Source: an uncultured Lachnospiraceae bacterium (GTDB taxonomy: Bacteria; Bacillota; Clostridia; Lachnospirales; Lachnospiraceae). Taken from it: DNA of 11,309 nucleotides. The stretch lies in contig CANTGP010000059.1 in assembly GCA_947653315.1 (NCBI GenBank), positions 1-11,309 on the forward strand, given 5' to 3'. Positions 5,677 through 11,309 of this stretch are shown here, piece by piece. The number at the start of each line of letters is the position of its first letter. Position 1 is the first letter of the stretch. The notes below the pieces were generated by a model. That model saw nothing but the letters and a program-made list of their open reading frames with translations, was not told the origin of the DNA and searched no databases. Position numbers and translations under genes: made by a program.

Positions 5677-6027
5677 ATGCTGATACTGCCAATAAAAAGA
5701 AAGTGGTTTGACATGATACTGTCAGGCGAAAAGAAAGAGGAATACCGGGAGATTAAGACGTATTATGAAAGCAGACTTCCTGCCGGTTTTGGATATTTTT
5801 TTACCGGCGGGAAACTGGAAGCCGCCCATAAGTTTAATTGCGGTTTACAAAAAAGCGTAGAGGCAGGGCATGAGACAACAGTCATGTTCCGTAACGGTTA
5901 CGGTAAAAATTCCCCATCGTTTGTTGCAAGGTGCACGCTGTCGGTTGGGACAGGCCGGGAGGAATGGGGAGCAGAACCGGGGAAGAAATATTTTGTATTA
6001 ACAGTAAAAGAAATATTAAACGCATAA
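5677..6027 (+). CDS. ASCH-domain protein
   Basis: This 116-aa protein opens with LPIKRKWFDMILSGEKKEEYRE (residues 4-25, shown to the first 22), the hallmark of phage ASCH domains, an RNA- or nucleotide-binding fold related to PUA. Residues 81-112 supply the closing strands (FVARCTLSV, KKYFVLTVKEIL). Some ASCH proteins cut or bind RNA, or act on modified nucleosides; which applies here cannot be said. I chose ATG 5677, which has AAGGGG 7-12 bases upstream, over the in-frame GTG at 5668, which sits too close to it. The gene is intact and of normal size. Confidence 0.8.
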   Translation: MLILPIKRKWFDMILSGEKKEEYREIKTYYESRLPAGFGYFFTGGKLEAAHKFNCGLQKSVEAGHETTVMFRNGYGKNSPSFVARCTLSVGTGREEWGAEPGKKYFVLTVKEILNA

Positions 6028-6041
6028 AAAAGGAGAAATGT

Positions 6042-6314
6042 ATGGATACAGGATTATTTGATAAAAATGGAACACCCATAAATGTCGGTGATAAAACAAG
6101 GCTTGTTTTGGATGACGGGGAAGTTAGGGAGTTTGATGTTTGTTTTAAGACAGTAAACCGGACAACAGTAAAGACGTTGCCGGGGTTTGAGCTGCAGACG
6201 GCAGAAGTTTCCATTACGGGCATTTTCTTTTGCTGGGAGGGGAACGATCTGCTTCCCTGCGTAGACGGGAACGGCATTTCTGATGTGTCAAAAATGGAAG
6301 TGGTGAAACGTTGA
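6042..6314 (+). CDS. Small beta-rich phage protein
   Basis: This 90-aa protein begins with LFDKNGTPINVGDKTRL, a common opening of Clostridia phage orphans (an SH3-like first strand pair), and continues with strands EVREFDVCF, TTVKTLPGF and VSITGIFFCW. No catalytic signature is seen and function is unknown. The ATG at 6042 follows AAAGGAG at 6-base spacing; a second ATG at 6038 in another frame gives only a 7-residue peptide. It lies 14 bases after the ASCH gene. Confidence 0.7.
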   Translation: MDTGLFDKNGTPINVGDKTRLVLDDGEVREFDVCFKTVNRTTVKTLPGFELQTAEVSITGIFFCWEGNDLLPCVDGNGISDVSKMEVVKR

Positions 6315-6326
6315 GGGGTGGGAAAA

Positions 6327-6515
6327 ATGAGCAAATGGATACAAACATCATGTAAATTACCTACAAAAGAAACGATTGTTGAAACAAAGATTGATGATAA
6401 AAAAGGTTGCCGAAACGTGCAAAAACTAAAACGCAGGGGGAGTTTGTGGTTCTTCCCTGATGGAAGTATGTATATGTATTATACGCCGACGCATTGGCGT
6501 GAATGCAATCAATGA
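6327..6515 (+). CDS. DUF551-like small protein
   Basis: This 62-aa protein fits the DUF551 type: an opening W-I-x-x-x-x-x-LP (MSKWIQTSCKLPTK) and the closing YTPTHWREC, with a WFFPDGSMYMYY strand between. DUF551 proteins are abundant in phages and prophages and have no known function. The ATG at 6327 follows GAGGGG, which overlaps the preceding stop. A GTG at 6318 in frame is a possible alternative start, adding three residues. Confidence 0.7.
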   Translation: MSKWIQTSCKLPTKETIVETKIDDKKGCRNVQKLKRRGSLWFFPDGSMYMYYTPTHWRECNQ

Positions 6516-6534
6516 GCGTATGGAGGAAAAAGGA

Positions 6535-6702
6535 GTGGAAAAGAAGGAAGGGTATGGGATTCCAAAGGAGGAAAACTGCAAGGAATGCGAATTTGGAAAC
6601 TGTTACAACGAAAATTGGTGTGAATGCCATCATCCGTTGGTTAATCCAAGTAAGGTACAGGTTTCCTGCGGCTGCGTGGTAAAGATGTTACTGGATGGTT
6701 AA
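6535..6702 (+). CDS. Very small Cys-rich protein
   Basis: This protein is 55 aa if translation starts at GTG 6535, where GGAGG (6522-6526) lies 8 bases upstream, or 60 aa from the in-frame ATG at 6520, which has no ribosome site. Seven cysteines (C15, C18, C23, C29, C31, C45, C47) and HH at 32-33 suggest one or two zinc sites. The motif NCKECEFGNCYNENWCECHHP resembles short metal-binding orphans of Clostridia phages. Function is unknown. Confidence 0.6.
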   Translation: MEKKEGYGIPKEENCKECEFGNCYNENWCECHHPLVNPSKVQVSCGCVVKMLLDG

Positions 6703-6728
6703 GCGGTTACGGGAAAAGGTAAGGGAAA

Positions 6729-6890
6729 GTGAGAAAAGTAAAATTTTACTTGGGAACCGGGTTCCAAAATTCTGCATATGAGGAGACCATGGAATTTGAA
6801 GACGGTACAACAGACAGGGAAATATCTGAAAGTTTCCGTGAATGGTATGAGGAAAAATTGGATGCTTCGTGGTGGGATATAACGGAATAG
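6729..6890 (+). CDS. 53-aa DUF7167-like phage protein
   Basis: The short frame starts with GTG 6729 and ends in TAG. It reads VRKVKFYLGTGF, then YEETMEFEDGTTDREISESFREW, and ends DASWWDITE. This matches a well-spread phage type (K-x-KFYLxTG, EFEDxTTDxEI, a final W near the C-terminus), which I link to DUF7167 from memory. Its full expected length is present, so the TAG stop is natural. Function is unknown. AAGGG lies just upstream, with a short spacer. Confidence 0.65.
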   Translation: MRKVKFYLGTGFQNSAYEETMEFEDGTTDREISESFREWYEEKLDASWWDITE

Positions 6891-6948
6891 AAATCATATG
6901 GGCTATATAGTGCGGGGACGGGAAGGGCTGGAAGAATGAGGTGGAAAA

Positions 6949-7266
6949 GTGAGACTGGTTAATGCGGAAAAACTGGAAAATTATGCATACGAGCCGGAAT
7001 TTGGCATGAGGGACATGGTGGAGAACTGGATTGCCGAAACGGACATCCCGGCGGATGTGAAAATGGAGTATGGGGAAGAATTAAGGGAACTGTGCTGGAA
7101 GGTGTTAAAAAGCTGCATGAATGTTATAAAGACGGAACCCACAGCCTATGACGTGGATAAAGTCGTGGAACAGTTGGAAAAAGACGGCAGGGAAAGCGCG
7201 ATTGTTACATTAAAGGCAGCCTATAAGGTAGCCATAGAAACCATAAAAAAAGGAATGGCCGAATGA
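6949..7266 (+). CDS. Conserved phage hypothetical protein, helical
   Basis: This 105-aa acidic protein opens with MRLVNAEKLENYAYE, the variant MRL(I/V)(D/N)A-x-x-L that begins many short Clostridia phage orphans, and contains TAYDVDKVVEQLEKDG, also typical. It is predicted to be mostly helical, with no catalytic motif. Function is unknown. The GTG at 6949 is supported by GAGGTGG 4 bases upstream. The 58-base gap before it holds only a 13-codon open frame. Confidence 0.7.
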   Translation: MRLVNAEKLENYAYEPEFGMRDMVENWIAETDIPADVKMEYGEELRELCWKVLKSCMNVIKTEPTAYDVDKVVEQLEKDGRESAIVTLKAAYKVAIETIKKGMAE

Positions 7267-7320
7267 TTGGGGTGGCAACGTGGCAGCAGGACGGTCCAAG
7301 GGAAAAGGAGGCAGGCGGGT

Positions 7321-7698
7321 ATGGAAAAAATGGATGGACAGTTAAGCATGTTTGGCAATACCGGCAGGCAGCAGGGACATGGGACATGCATGGACAGCCC
7401 CCAGCCGCAAACCCTGCTCCGGCGTTTGTTCGGAAGGCTGGATAATCCCGTAATAAGGTGCGCGAATTGCCTTTGCGGCTATTGCGCAAACAATGCGGAG
7501 GAGGTTTACCACAGGGTAAAACCGGGGGAAATGGTTTTCCCCTGCCTAGACTGTGATGACTGCCGCGAATACGGGGGAGGAAGCGGGGAAAACAGATGCA
7601 AGGAGGACTGCGCGTGGTTCACGGTATCCGCTTACGGTGCCGGGAGGGTACGGCGGGGGTTTAAGGTTGTGGAAGGAGGGAAAAAGGATGTTTTTTAA
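7321..7698 (+). CDS. Cys-rich protein with a sliding-clamp-binding-like N-terminus
   Basis: This 125-aa protein begins MEKMDGQLSMFGN. Residues 7-11 (Q-L-S-M-F) fit the consensus QL(S/D)LF by which proteins dock on the bacterial beta sliding clamp. A dense Cys cluster follows: C47-x2-C50-x-C52-x2-C55, C75-x2-C78-x2-C81 and C93-x3-C97, probably two or more zinc sites or an iron-sulfur site. Together these suggest a replication-associated metal protein, but this is inference. ATG 7321 follows AAGGAGG at 9-base spacing. The upstream extension to 7267 has no ribosome site. The stop overlaps the next gene by 11 bases. Confidence 0.6.
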   Translation: MEKMDGQLSMFGNTGRQQGHGTCMDSPQPQTLLRRLFGRLDNPVIRCANCLCGYCANNAEEVYHRVKPGEMVFPCLDCDDCREYGGGSGENRCKEDCAWFTVSAYGAGRVRRGFKVVEGGKKDVF

Positions 7699-8302
7699 AC
7701 TGTCGAAATTAAAACAGATGTTGAAGGACGCCCATAAAGGTCCCGGCCTTACGGTCGGCCACATGGCGGAAAGCGAAACGGGCATCCCGGAGGGGTATTA
7801 CGTTTCCTCCGGGTACTGGATTATGTGGTTCCGGGCGGATGGGATGCCGAAGGAGGCAAAGGCGGCAGTGATAGAGCTGTGCGGGGACCTGCCGGTGGTG
7901 GGGGAAGTTTTCCTGTCACGGAAGGGCGGGGGAAACCAGTACGAAATCGAACAGAGGGAAGTTTACAACCTTCCGGAGGGTTTCATGCGGTGCGGATGCG
8001 TTTTCAGGGTGACAAATCTGCTGGGGCAGCAGGACGGCAGGCTGGTCCGTTTTTTACAGCAGGACGGCAGGGAAATGCGTGTCACCGCCGTTTCCGAAAA
8101 GTTTATGGAAGTGATCGACATGGACACCATGGACAGGGCGGACGGGGAAAGGGAACCGGACGGCCCGGTGACAGACCATCCGGAATCGAAATACATGTAT
8201 TGGGGAAACGACAGGTGTTACTTTATGGTGTGCACAAGGGAGCCGGGAACGGACGAAGAAAAGGAATTTTGGGAATTCCTGCGCGGGACGGAAATACCGT
8301 AA
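7688..8302 (+). CDS. Conserved phage hypothetical protein, 204 aa
   Basis: This 204-aa protein has a soluble mixed alpha/beta pattern: GYYVSSGYWIMWFRADGMPKEAKAAVIELCGDLP in the first half (spanning residues 37-70), a central beta part (EQREVYNLPEGFMRCGCVFRV) and a charged C-terminal region (DTMDRADGEREPDG, then DRCYFMVCTREPG). I do not recognise a named family. The ATG at 7688 follows AAGGAGG at 8 bases. The frame opens upstream at 7553, but that part lies inside the previous gene. A short internal sequence repeat (CAGCAGGACGGCAGG, twice in 8026-8071) encodes two QQDGR stretches. Confidence 0.65.
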   Translation: MFFKLSKLKQMLKDAHKGPGLTVGHMAESETGIPEGYYVSSGYWIMWFRADGMPKEAKAAVIELCGDLPVVGEVFLSRKGGGNQYEIEQREVYNLPEGFMRCGCVFRVTNLLGQQDGRLVRFLQQDGREMRVTAVSEKFMEVIDMDTMDRADGEREPDGPVTDHPESKYMYWGNDRCYFMVCTREPGTDEEKEFWEFLRGTEIP

Positions 8303-8354
8303 GTGGCGGGTTAAAGGACACGTTTGGCAGCAGTACGGGAAAGGAGGAAAAAGG

Positions 8355-8894
8355 ATGCATAAATGGGACGTGCAACAGAGGATAAGGGATTTTGAGGAAA
8401 GGATTCCTCCAATATTTAGCGAAGAACTAAAAGAGTACATGGTGGAGGGGGGATTTTTCACGGGTCCGGCATCGGCGGGACACCACGGGGCGTTTGAGGG
8501 CGGTAACTTTTGGCATTCGCGGATGGTTGCAATGCTCCTGCGGGAGTACACGGACAGGCTTGGGCTGGAATGGGAACGCCCTGAATCTCCTGAAATAATC
8601 GGATAGCTGCATGACCTGTGCAAAATGGATGAATATATTTTGGTGCGGGACGGGAAACCGCATTATGAACACAGGAGGGATACGGGGATTCCGGGACACG
8701 GGACAAAATCGGCGGTAATGGCATTAAGCAGGATGTACCTGACGGACGAGGAAATACGCTGCATATGCTGGCATATGGGTGCGTTTACGGGAAAGGACCT
8801 GTGGGGCGGTTACGCGGAGGCGGTAAAAAAATACCCCAACATCCTGTGGACGCACCAGGCGGACATGGTTGCAAGCAATGTAAACGGAATATGA
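8355..8894 (+). pseudogene. HD-domain hydrolase gene interrupted by an in-frame TAG at 8604
   Basis: One frame runs from ATG 8355 (AAGGAGG 7 bases upstream) to TGA 8894, broken by a single TAG at 8604-8606. The halves join without a frameshift: SPEIIG-stop-LHDLCKMDEYILV. HD-superfamily metal phosphohydrolases of this phage type carry a first His (H54 here, in FWHSRMV) and an HD pair (H86-D87, in LHDLCK). The missing residue lies directly before this pair, where relatives usually have a hydrophobic residue such as Leu; TTG to TAG is one base change. The ending HMGAFTGK and HQADMVAS also fit the family, which hydrolyses nucleotides or cyclic nucleotides. Unless the TAG is read through, the 83-residue product lacks the metal-binding pair and should be inactive. 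No ribosome site supports restart at ATG 8625. Confidence 0.8.
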
Positions 8895-8923
8895 AACAAA
8901 AAAACGGAAGGGAGAAAAAAGAC

Positions 8924-9814
8924 ATGATGGAAAGGGAACTTGCTTATATGGTGGGGAAAGCCGTCGGCGCGGCATGCGAGGAAAGGATTATACTGGAAAA
9001 TAACGGGAATGCAAAGCATGTCCTTGTAATCAGGGAGCCGGGGGCGGAGGTCTGCCCGACAATTTACATAGACGGCATACTGGAAAGCATAAGGAACGGG
9101 GAAACCGGCATGGGGGAAGCTGTAACTGCGGTAACGGATATTTACCGGGAAGCCCGGAGCCCAGAATGGCTGCAGGGGATTGGAAAAAGGTTAATGGAAA
9201 AGGAATATGTCTTGGAAAACGTTATATACCAGGTAGTCGGACTGAAAAAAAACCTGTGCAGGCTTTCCAAAATGCCGCATAAGCTACTGTTGGATTTGGC
9301 TGCGGTATACAGGGTGGTTTTGGAAAACTGCGGGATGCATGAGCACGCCGGTTTCGTGGTGGAAAATGAATTTCGTGAACGGTGCGGTATAACGGAAGAA
9401 GAACTGGATGCCGCGGCAAGGAGGAATACGGATAAACGGGGGTTCTGCATACGGTCCATAGGGCTGTTCCTGCGGCATGTAACGGGCGCGCCGGTGATTC
9501 CGCCCGGGTGCGGGGATAACATATGGGTGATTACCACAACGGACGGATATTACGGGGCTGCGGCATTGCTTTACGGTAAATCCTGCCTGGGAAAACTGGC
9601 GGACAGGATCGGGAGTGACCTGTATGTACTGCCTGCAAGCATACATGAGGTAATTGCCGTCCCGGTTGGCAAAGCGCATCCCGGTGAACTGATTGATATG
9701 GTTTACACGATAAATGCGGAGGAAGTTGAACCGGAGGAGGTATTAAGTAACAGCGTGTACAGGTACAACCGGAGGGACGGAAGCCTGATGCCTGCGGGAA
9801 AAGATATTAACTGA
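8924..9814 (+). CDS. DUF5688-like protein
   Basis: This 296-aa protein resembles the DUF5688 family found in Lachnospiraceae phages and conjugative elements. Features include PHKLLLDLAAVYRVV, a middle ITEEELDAAARRNTDKRGF, the sequence GYYGAAALLYGKSCLGKLADRIG, SDLYVLPASIHEVIAVPVG and the ending NAEEVEPEEVLSNSVYRYNRRDG. Function is unknown. ATG 8924 (or 8927) follows GGAAGGGAG; an in-frame ATG at 8891 overlaps the HD stop and is less supported. The long extension to 8765 is a shadow of the HD gene. The gene is complete. Confidence 0.75.
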   Translation: MMERELAYMVGKAVGAACEERIILENNGNAKHVLVIREPGAEVCPTIYIDGILESIRNGETGMGEAVTAVTDIYREARSPEWLQGIGKRLMEKEYVLENVIYQVVGLKKNLCRLSKMPHKLLLDLAAVYRVVLENCGMHEHAGFVVENEFRERCGITEEELDAAARRNTDKRGFCIRSIGLFLRHVTGAPVIPPGCGDNIWVITTTDGYYGAAALLYGKSCLGKLADRIGSDLYVLPASIHEVIAVPVGKAHPGELIDMVYTINAEEVEPEEVLSNSVYRYNRRDGSLMPAGKDIN

Positions 9815-9839
9815 AAAGGAGAAATGGAGGGAAAGAAGG

Positions 9840-10196
9840 ATGGAAGAAAAAAGGACGGTGTGTATTCCCACACTTGAACCAGTTCCGACGGTAAACATTC
9901 CGCTGGACGAGTACAGGGCATTTGTGGAGTGGAAAGTAAAAGGCCCGACAATGGAAATAACGGTGGAAGATTATAAATGCATGAAAGACATGATTTACGG
10001 ATACCGGCATGAGGCAAATAAATTCCGAGATGAAAATAAAGCACTGAAATATGAGCTGGCGAACCGCGATACAGTAGATGACATGGTGAAAGCATTTGGC
10101 AGGGCATTGGAAAAAGAACTGAATGCAATTAAATTCAGGCTGATTGATGAGATAAAAAAGATAAGGGAGGAAGAAAAGGAGGGGACGGAACAGTGA
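9840..10196 (+). CDS. Coiled-coil phage protein of unknown function
   Basis: This 118-aa protein has a short N-terminal part (TVCIPTLEPVPTVNIPLDEYRAF) followed by a mostly helical, strongly charged region from residue 45 onward that reads like a coiled coil (RDENKALKYELANRDTV, then LEKELNAIKFRLIDEIKKI). This fits small phage scaffold or adaptor orphans. Function is unknown. The ATG at 9840 follows GGAGGG. The end overlaps the RecU-like start (GTGA). Confidence 0.65.
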   Translation: MEEKRTVCIPTLEPVPTVNIPLDEYRAFVEWKVKGPTMEITVEDYKCMKDMIYGYRHEANKFRDENKALKYELANRDTVDDMVKAFGRALEKELNAIKFRLIDEIKKIREEEKEGTEQ

Positions 10197-10786
10197 AGGA
10201 AATCGATTTTAAGAAAGACCCGGACATGGCAAGGGAACTGCAGGAATGGATGCAGGCAAGGGAAACGCCGGTAGATGAAAACGTGCTGCGGCAGCAGTAC
10301 CAAAACAGGTTAAGTAATGCGCAGGGACAGCATTTCGAGAGGGAAATCCTTGCAGGGTGCCGGATGTATGCGGCGGAAGGATTGGCATACATAGACAAAA
10401 CCCCGGAACCGTTCCGGGTGACAAAAAAGTGCGGGAACGGTGTCTTTACGGGACGCTTCGGCACACCTGCACAGCCTGATTTCCAGGGGACACTGCGCGG
10501 GGGACGTTCCATCATATTCGAAGCAAAGTGGACATCAAAGGACAGGATAACACGCAACGTACTTACGGATACACAGATGGATTTGCTAAAAAGGCATGAC
10601 GGGCTGGGGGCGCTGTGCGGGGTATGCGTCTGCATGACGGACGGATGTTTCTTTGTCCCGTGGGAAACATGGCGGGACATGAAATCGGTATACGGGAGGC
10701 AGTACCTTAAGGCGGAAGACATGGAGGAGTACCGGGTAAAGTTTGACGGGGCGGTGCATTTCCTGCAAAACATTAAAATCAGGTAA
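10193..10786 (+). CDS. RecU-like Holliday junction resolvase
   Basis: This 197-aa protein has the RecU family nuclease core (PD-(D/E)xK fold): N42-A-Q-G45-x-x-F48-E49 in an early helix, IDKTPEPF (67-74), then P95-D96-F in a strand and E110-A-K112 in SIIFEAKW, with TQMDLLKRHDGLGA (127-140) following. RecU cuts four-way DNA junctions as a dimer and is the Firmicute counterpart of RuvC; phage copies are common. The three catalytic positions D96, E110 and K112 are intact. GTG 10193 overlaps the previous stop and has AAGGAGG 10 bases upstream. Length is normal. It probably resolves recombination or replication intermediates of the phage. Confidence 0.88.
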   Translation: MKEIDFKKDPDMARELQEWMQARETPVDENVLRQQYQNRLSNAQGQHFEREILAGCRMYAAEGLAYIDKTPEPFRVTKKCGNGVFTGRFGTPAQPDFQGTLRGGRSIIFEAKWTSKDRITRNVLTDTQMDLLKRHDGLGALCGVCVCMTDGCFFVPWETWRDMKSVYGRQYLKAEDMEEYRVKFDGAVHFLQNIKIR

Positions 10787-10826
10787 TGGAAACAGTGCGG
10801 CAGCAGAACGGAAACAGGAGGTTTGG

Positions 10827-11294
10827 ATGACAGTAGAGGAACTGGAACAGTATGACAGTGCTTTGGCGAGAATCGATATCCTGAAAGAATCAATCGGCAG
10901 ACTGGAAAAGAAGCTGGAAAAGATGGAAGAAAAAGGGTATTACGTGTCGGATGTTGTAACAAAAGGGAAAAAGGGGAAAAAGGCTCTTGGAACCGTAAGG
11001 GTAAAGGGATTTCCAAACAAAGAGTACGCAAGGTGTTCGAAAATTATCGAAAGACGGATGGGAATGCTTAATGAAGAACTGGAAAAAACGGAGATGCAGG
11101 CGGAGGAGATTGAAAGGTACATAGGCGGAATTGACAGCATGGAAATCAGAAATATCTTAACCCTGCGTTATGTGGGGAGACTTACATGGCTGCAGGTGGC
11201 ACACCAAATGAACGAAAAATATAAAAAGAAAAGCGGGAAATATACATCAGACAGTTGCCGCTGCAAACATGACAGATTTTTTGAAAAAAAATAA
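10827..11294 (+). CDS. Sigma-region-4-like / ArpU-type late transcription regulator
   Basis: This 155-aa protein has a coiled-coil N-terminal half (residues 1-100, with LEKKLEKMEEKG and MLNEELEKTEMQAEEIERYI) and a C-terminal helix-turn-helix: EIRNILTLRYVGRLTWLQVAHQMNEKY (106-132), followed by TSDSCRCKHDRFFEK. This matches the DUF1492/ArpU/sigma-70 region 4-like proteins that end early regions in Firmicute phages and activate packaging and structural genes. Activity is inferred from the family. ATG 10827 follows AGGAGG at good spacing; the upstream extension to 10743 overlaps the RecU-like gene and is rejected. The gene is complete and the window ends 15 bases after its stop. Confidence 0.82.
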   Translation: MTVEELEQYDSALARIDILKESIGRLEKKLEKMEEKGYYVSDVVTKGKKGKKALGTVRVKGFPNKEYARCSKIIERRMGMLNEELEKTEMQAEEIERYIGGIDSMEIRNILTLRYVGRLTWLQVAHQMNEKYKKKSGKYTSDSCRCKHDRFFEKK

Positions 11295-11309
11295 AAAAAT
11301 TTTCAAAAC

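Noticed and set aside
6898..6939. 13-codon open frame in the 58-base gap before the gene at 6949
   Set aside because: No ribosome site, very short, no recognisable protein.
8026..8071. Two copies of CAGCAGGACGGCAGG as a tandem repeat element
   Set aside because: Lies in frame inside the 204-aa gene, encodes two QQDGR stretches and is limited to one pair.
8303..8354. Hidden gene or regulator in the 52-base gap before the HD gene
   Set aside because: Only a 3-codon frame and the ribosome site of the next gene are visible; no repeat or clear hairpin.
8604..8606. Phage-wide TAG reassignment to an amino acid
   Set aside because: Only one internal TAG disrupts a recognisable protein, while TAG ends the recombinase and the 53-aa protein at natural positions. 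The other genes stop at TAA or TGA.
11279..11308. Terminator after the last gene
   Set aside because: TTTTGAAAA and TTTTCAAAA can pair, but the stem is almost pure A-T and no T-run follows within the window.
1..11309. Shared CAAAAC at the first and last bases as evidence of circular ends
   Set aside because: Six bases of low-complexity sequence are expected by chance and prove nothing about circularity.

Overview
The window is a tightly packed stretch of 26 genes, all on the + strand, from a phage or prophage of a Firmicute, most likely a gut Clostridia/Lachnospiraceae host. Three things point that way: purine-rich Shine-Dalgarno sites (AGGAGG type) before nearly every gene, heavy use of AGG arginine codons with GTG and TTG starts, and many small protein types typical of Clostridia phages (DUF551-like, DUF5688-like, ASCH, short zinc-knuckle proteins). 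No rRNA, tRNA or CRISPR array was found, and no convincing promoter or terminator. Family names below come from recognising motifs, not from database searches.

Layout. 1-1666: left-truncated small protein, RNase H-like protein, HNH-type putative nuclease, beta-rich small protein. 1667-3220: a cassette with a two-knuckle zinc protein, a 268-aa tyrosine recombinase and a 60-aa unknown, bounded on both sides by a near-identical non-coding repeat of about 85 bp. These two repeats fill the only intergenic gaps above 100 bp. 3221-4741: D12-class adenine methyltransferase, an SH3-like small protein and a second, unrelated phage-type adenine methyltransferase, all overlapping. 4738-7698: small accessory genes, many Cys-rich, plus an ASCH-domain protein. 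7688-9814: a 204-aa unknown, an HD-domain gene cut by an amber codon at its HD motif, and a DUF5688-like protein. 9840-11294: coiled-coil protein, RecU-like Holliday junction resolvase, and a sigma-region-4/ArpU-like regulator, an order typical of the end of the early/replication region just before packaging genes.

How it fits together. The genes look like one or a few early transcripts: nucleic-acid processing (RNase H-like, HNH, RecU), DNA modification (two adenine methyltransferases) and a final regulator that probably switches on late genes. The most unusual parts are the repeat-bounded recombinase cassette, whose repeats carry a 37-bp dyad centred on a single base pair, and a marked shortage of GATC (five sites counted by eye in 11.3 kb, two of them inside the D12 methyltransferase gene). 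All intergenic gaps except the two repeat-bearing ones are shorter than 60 bp.
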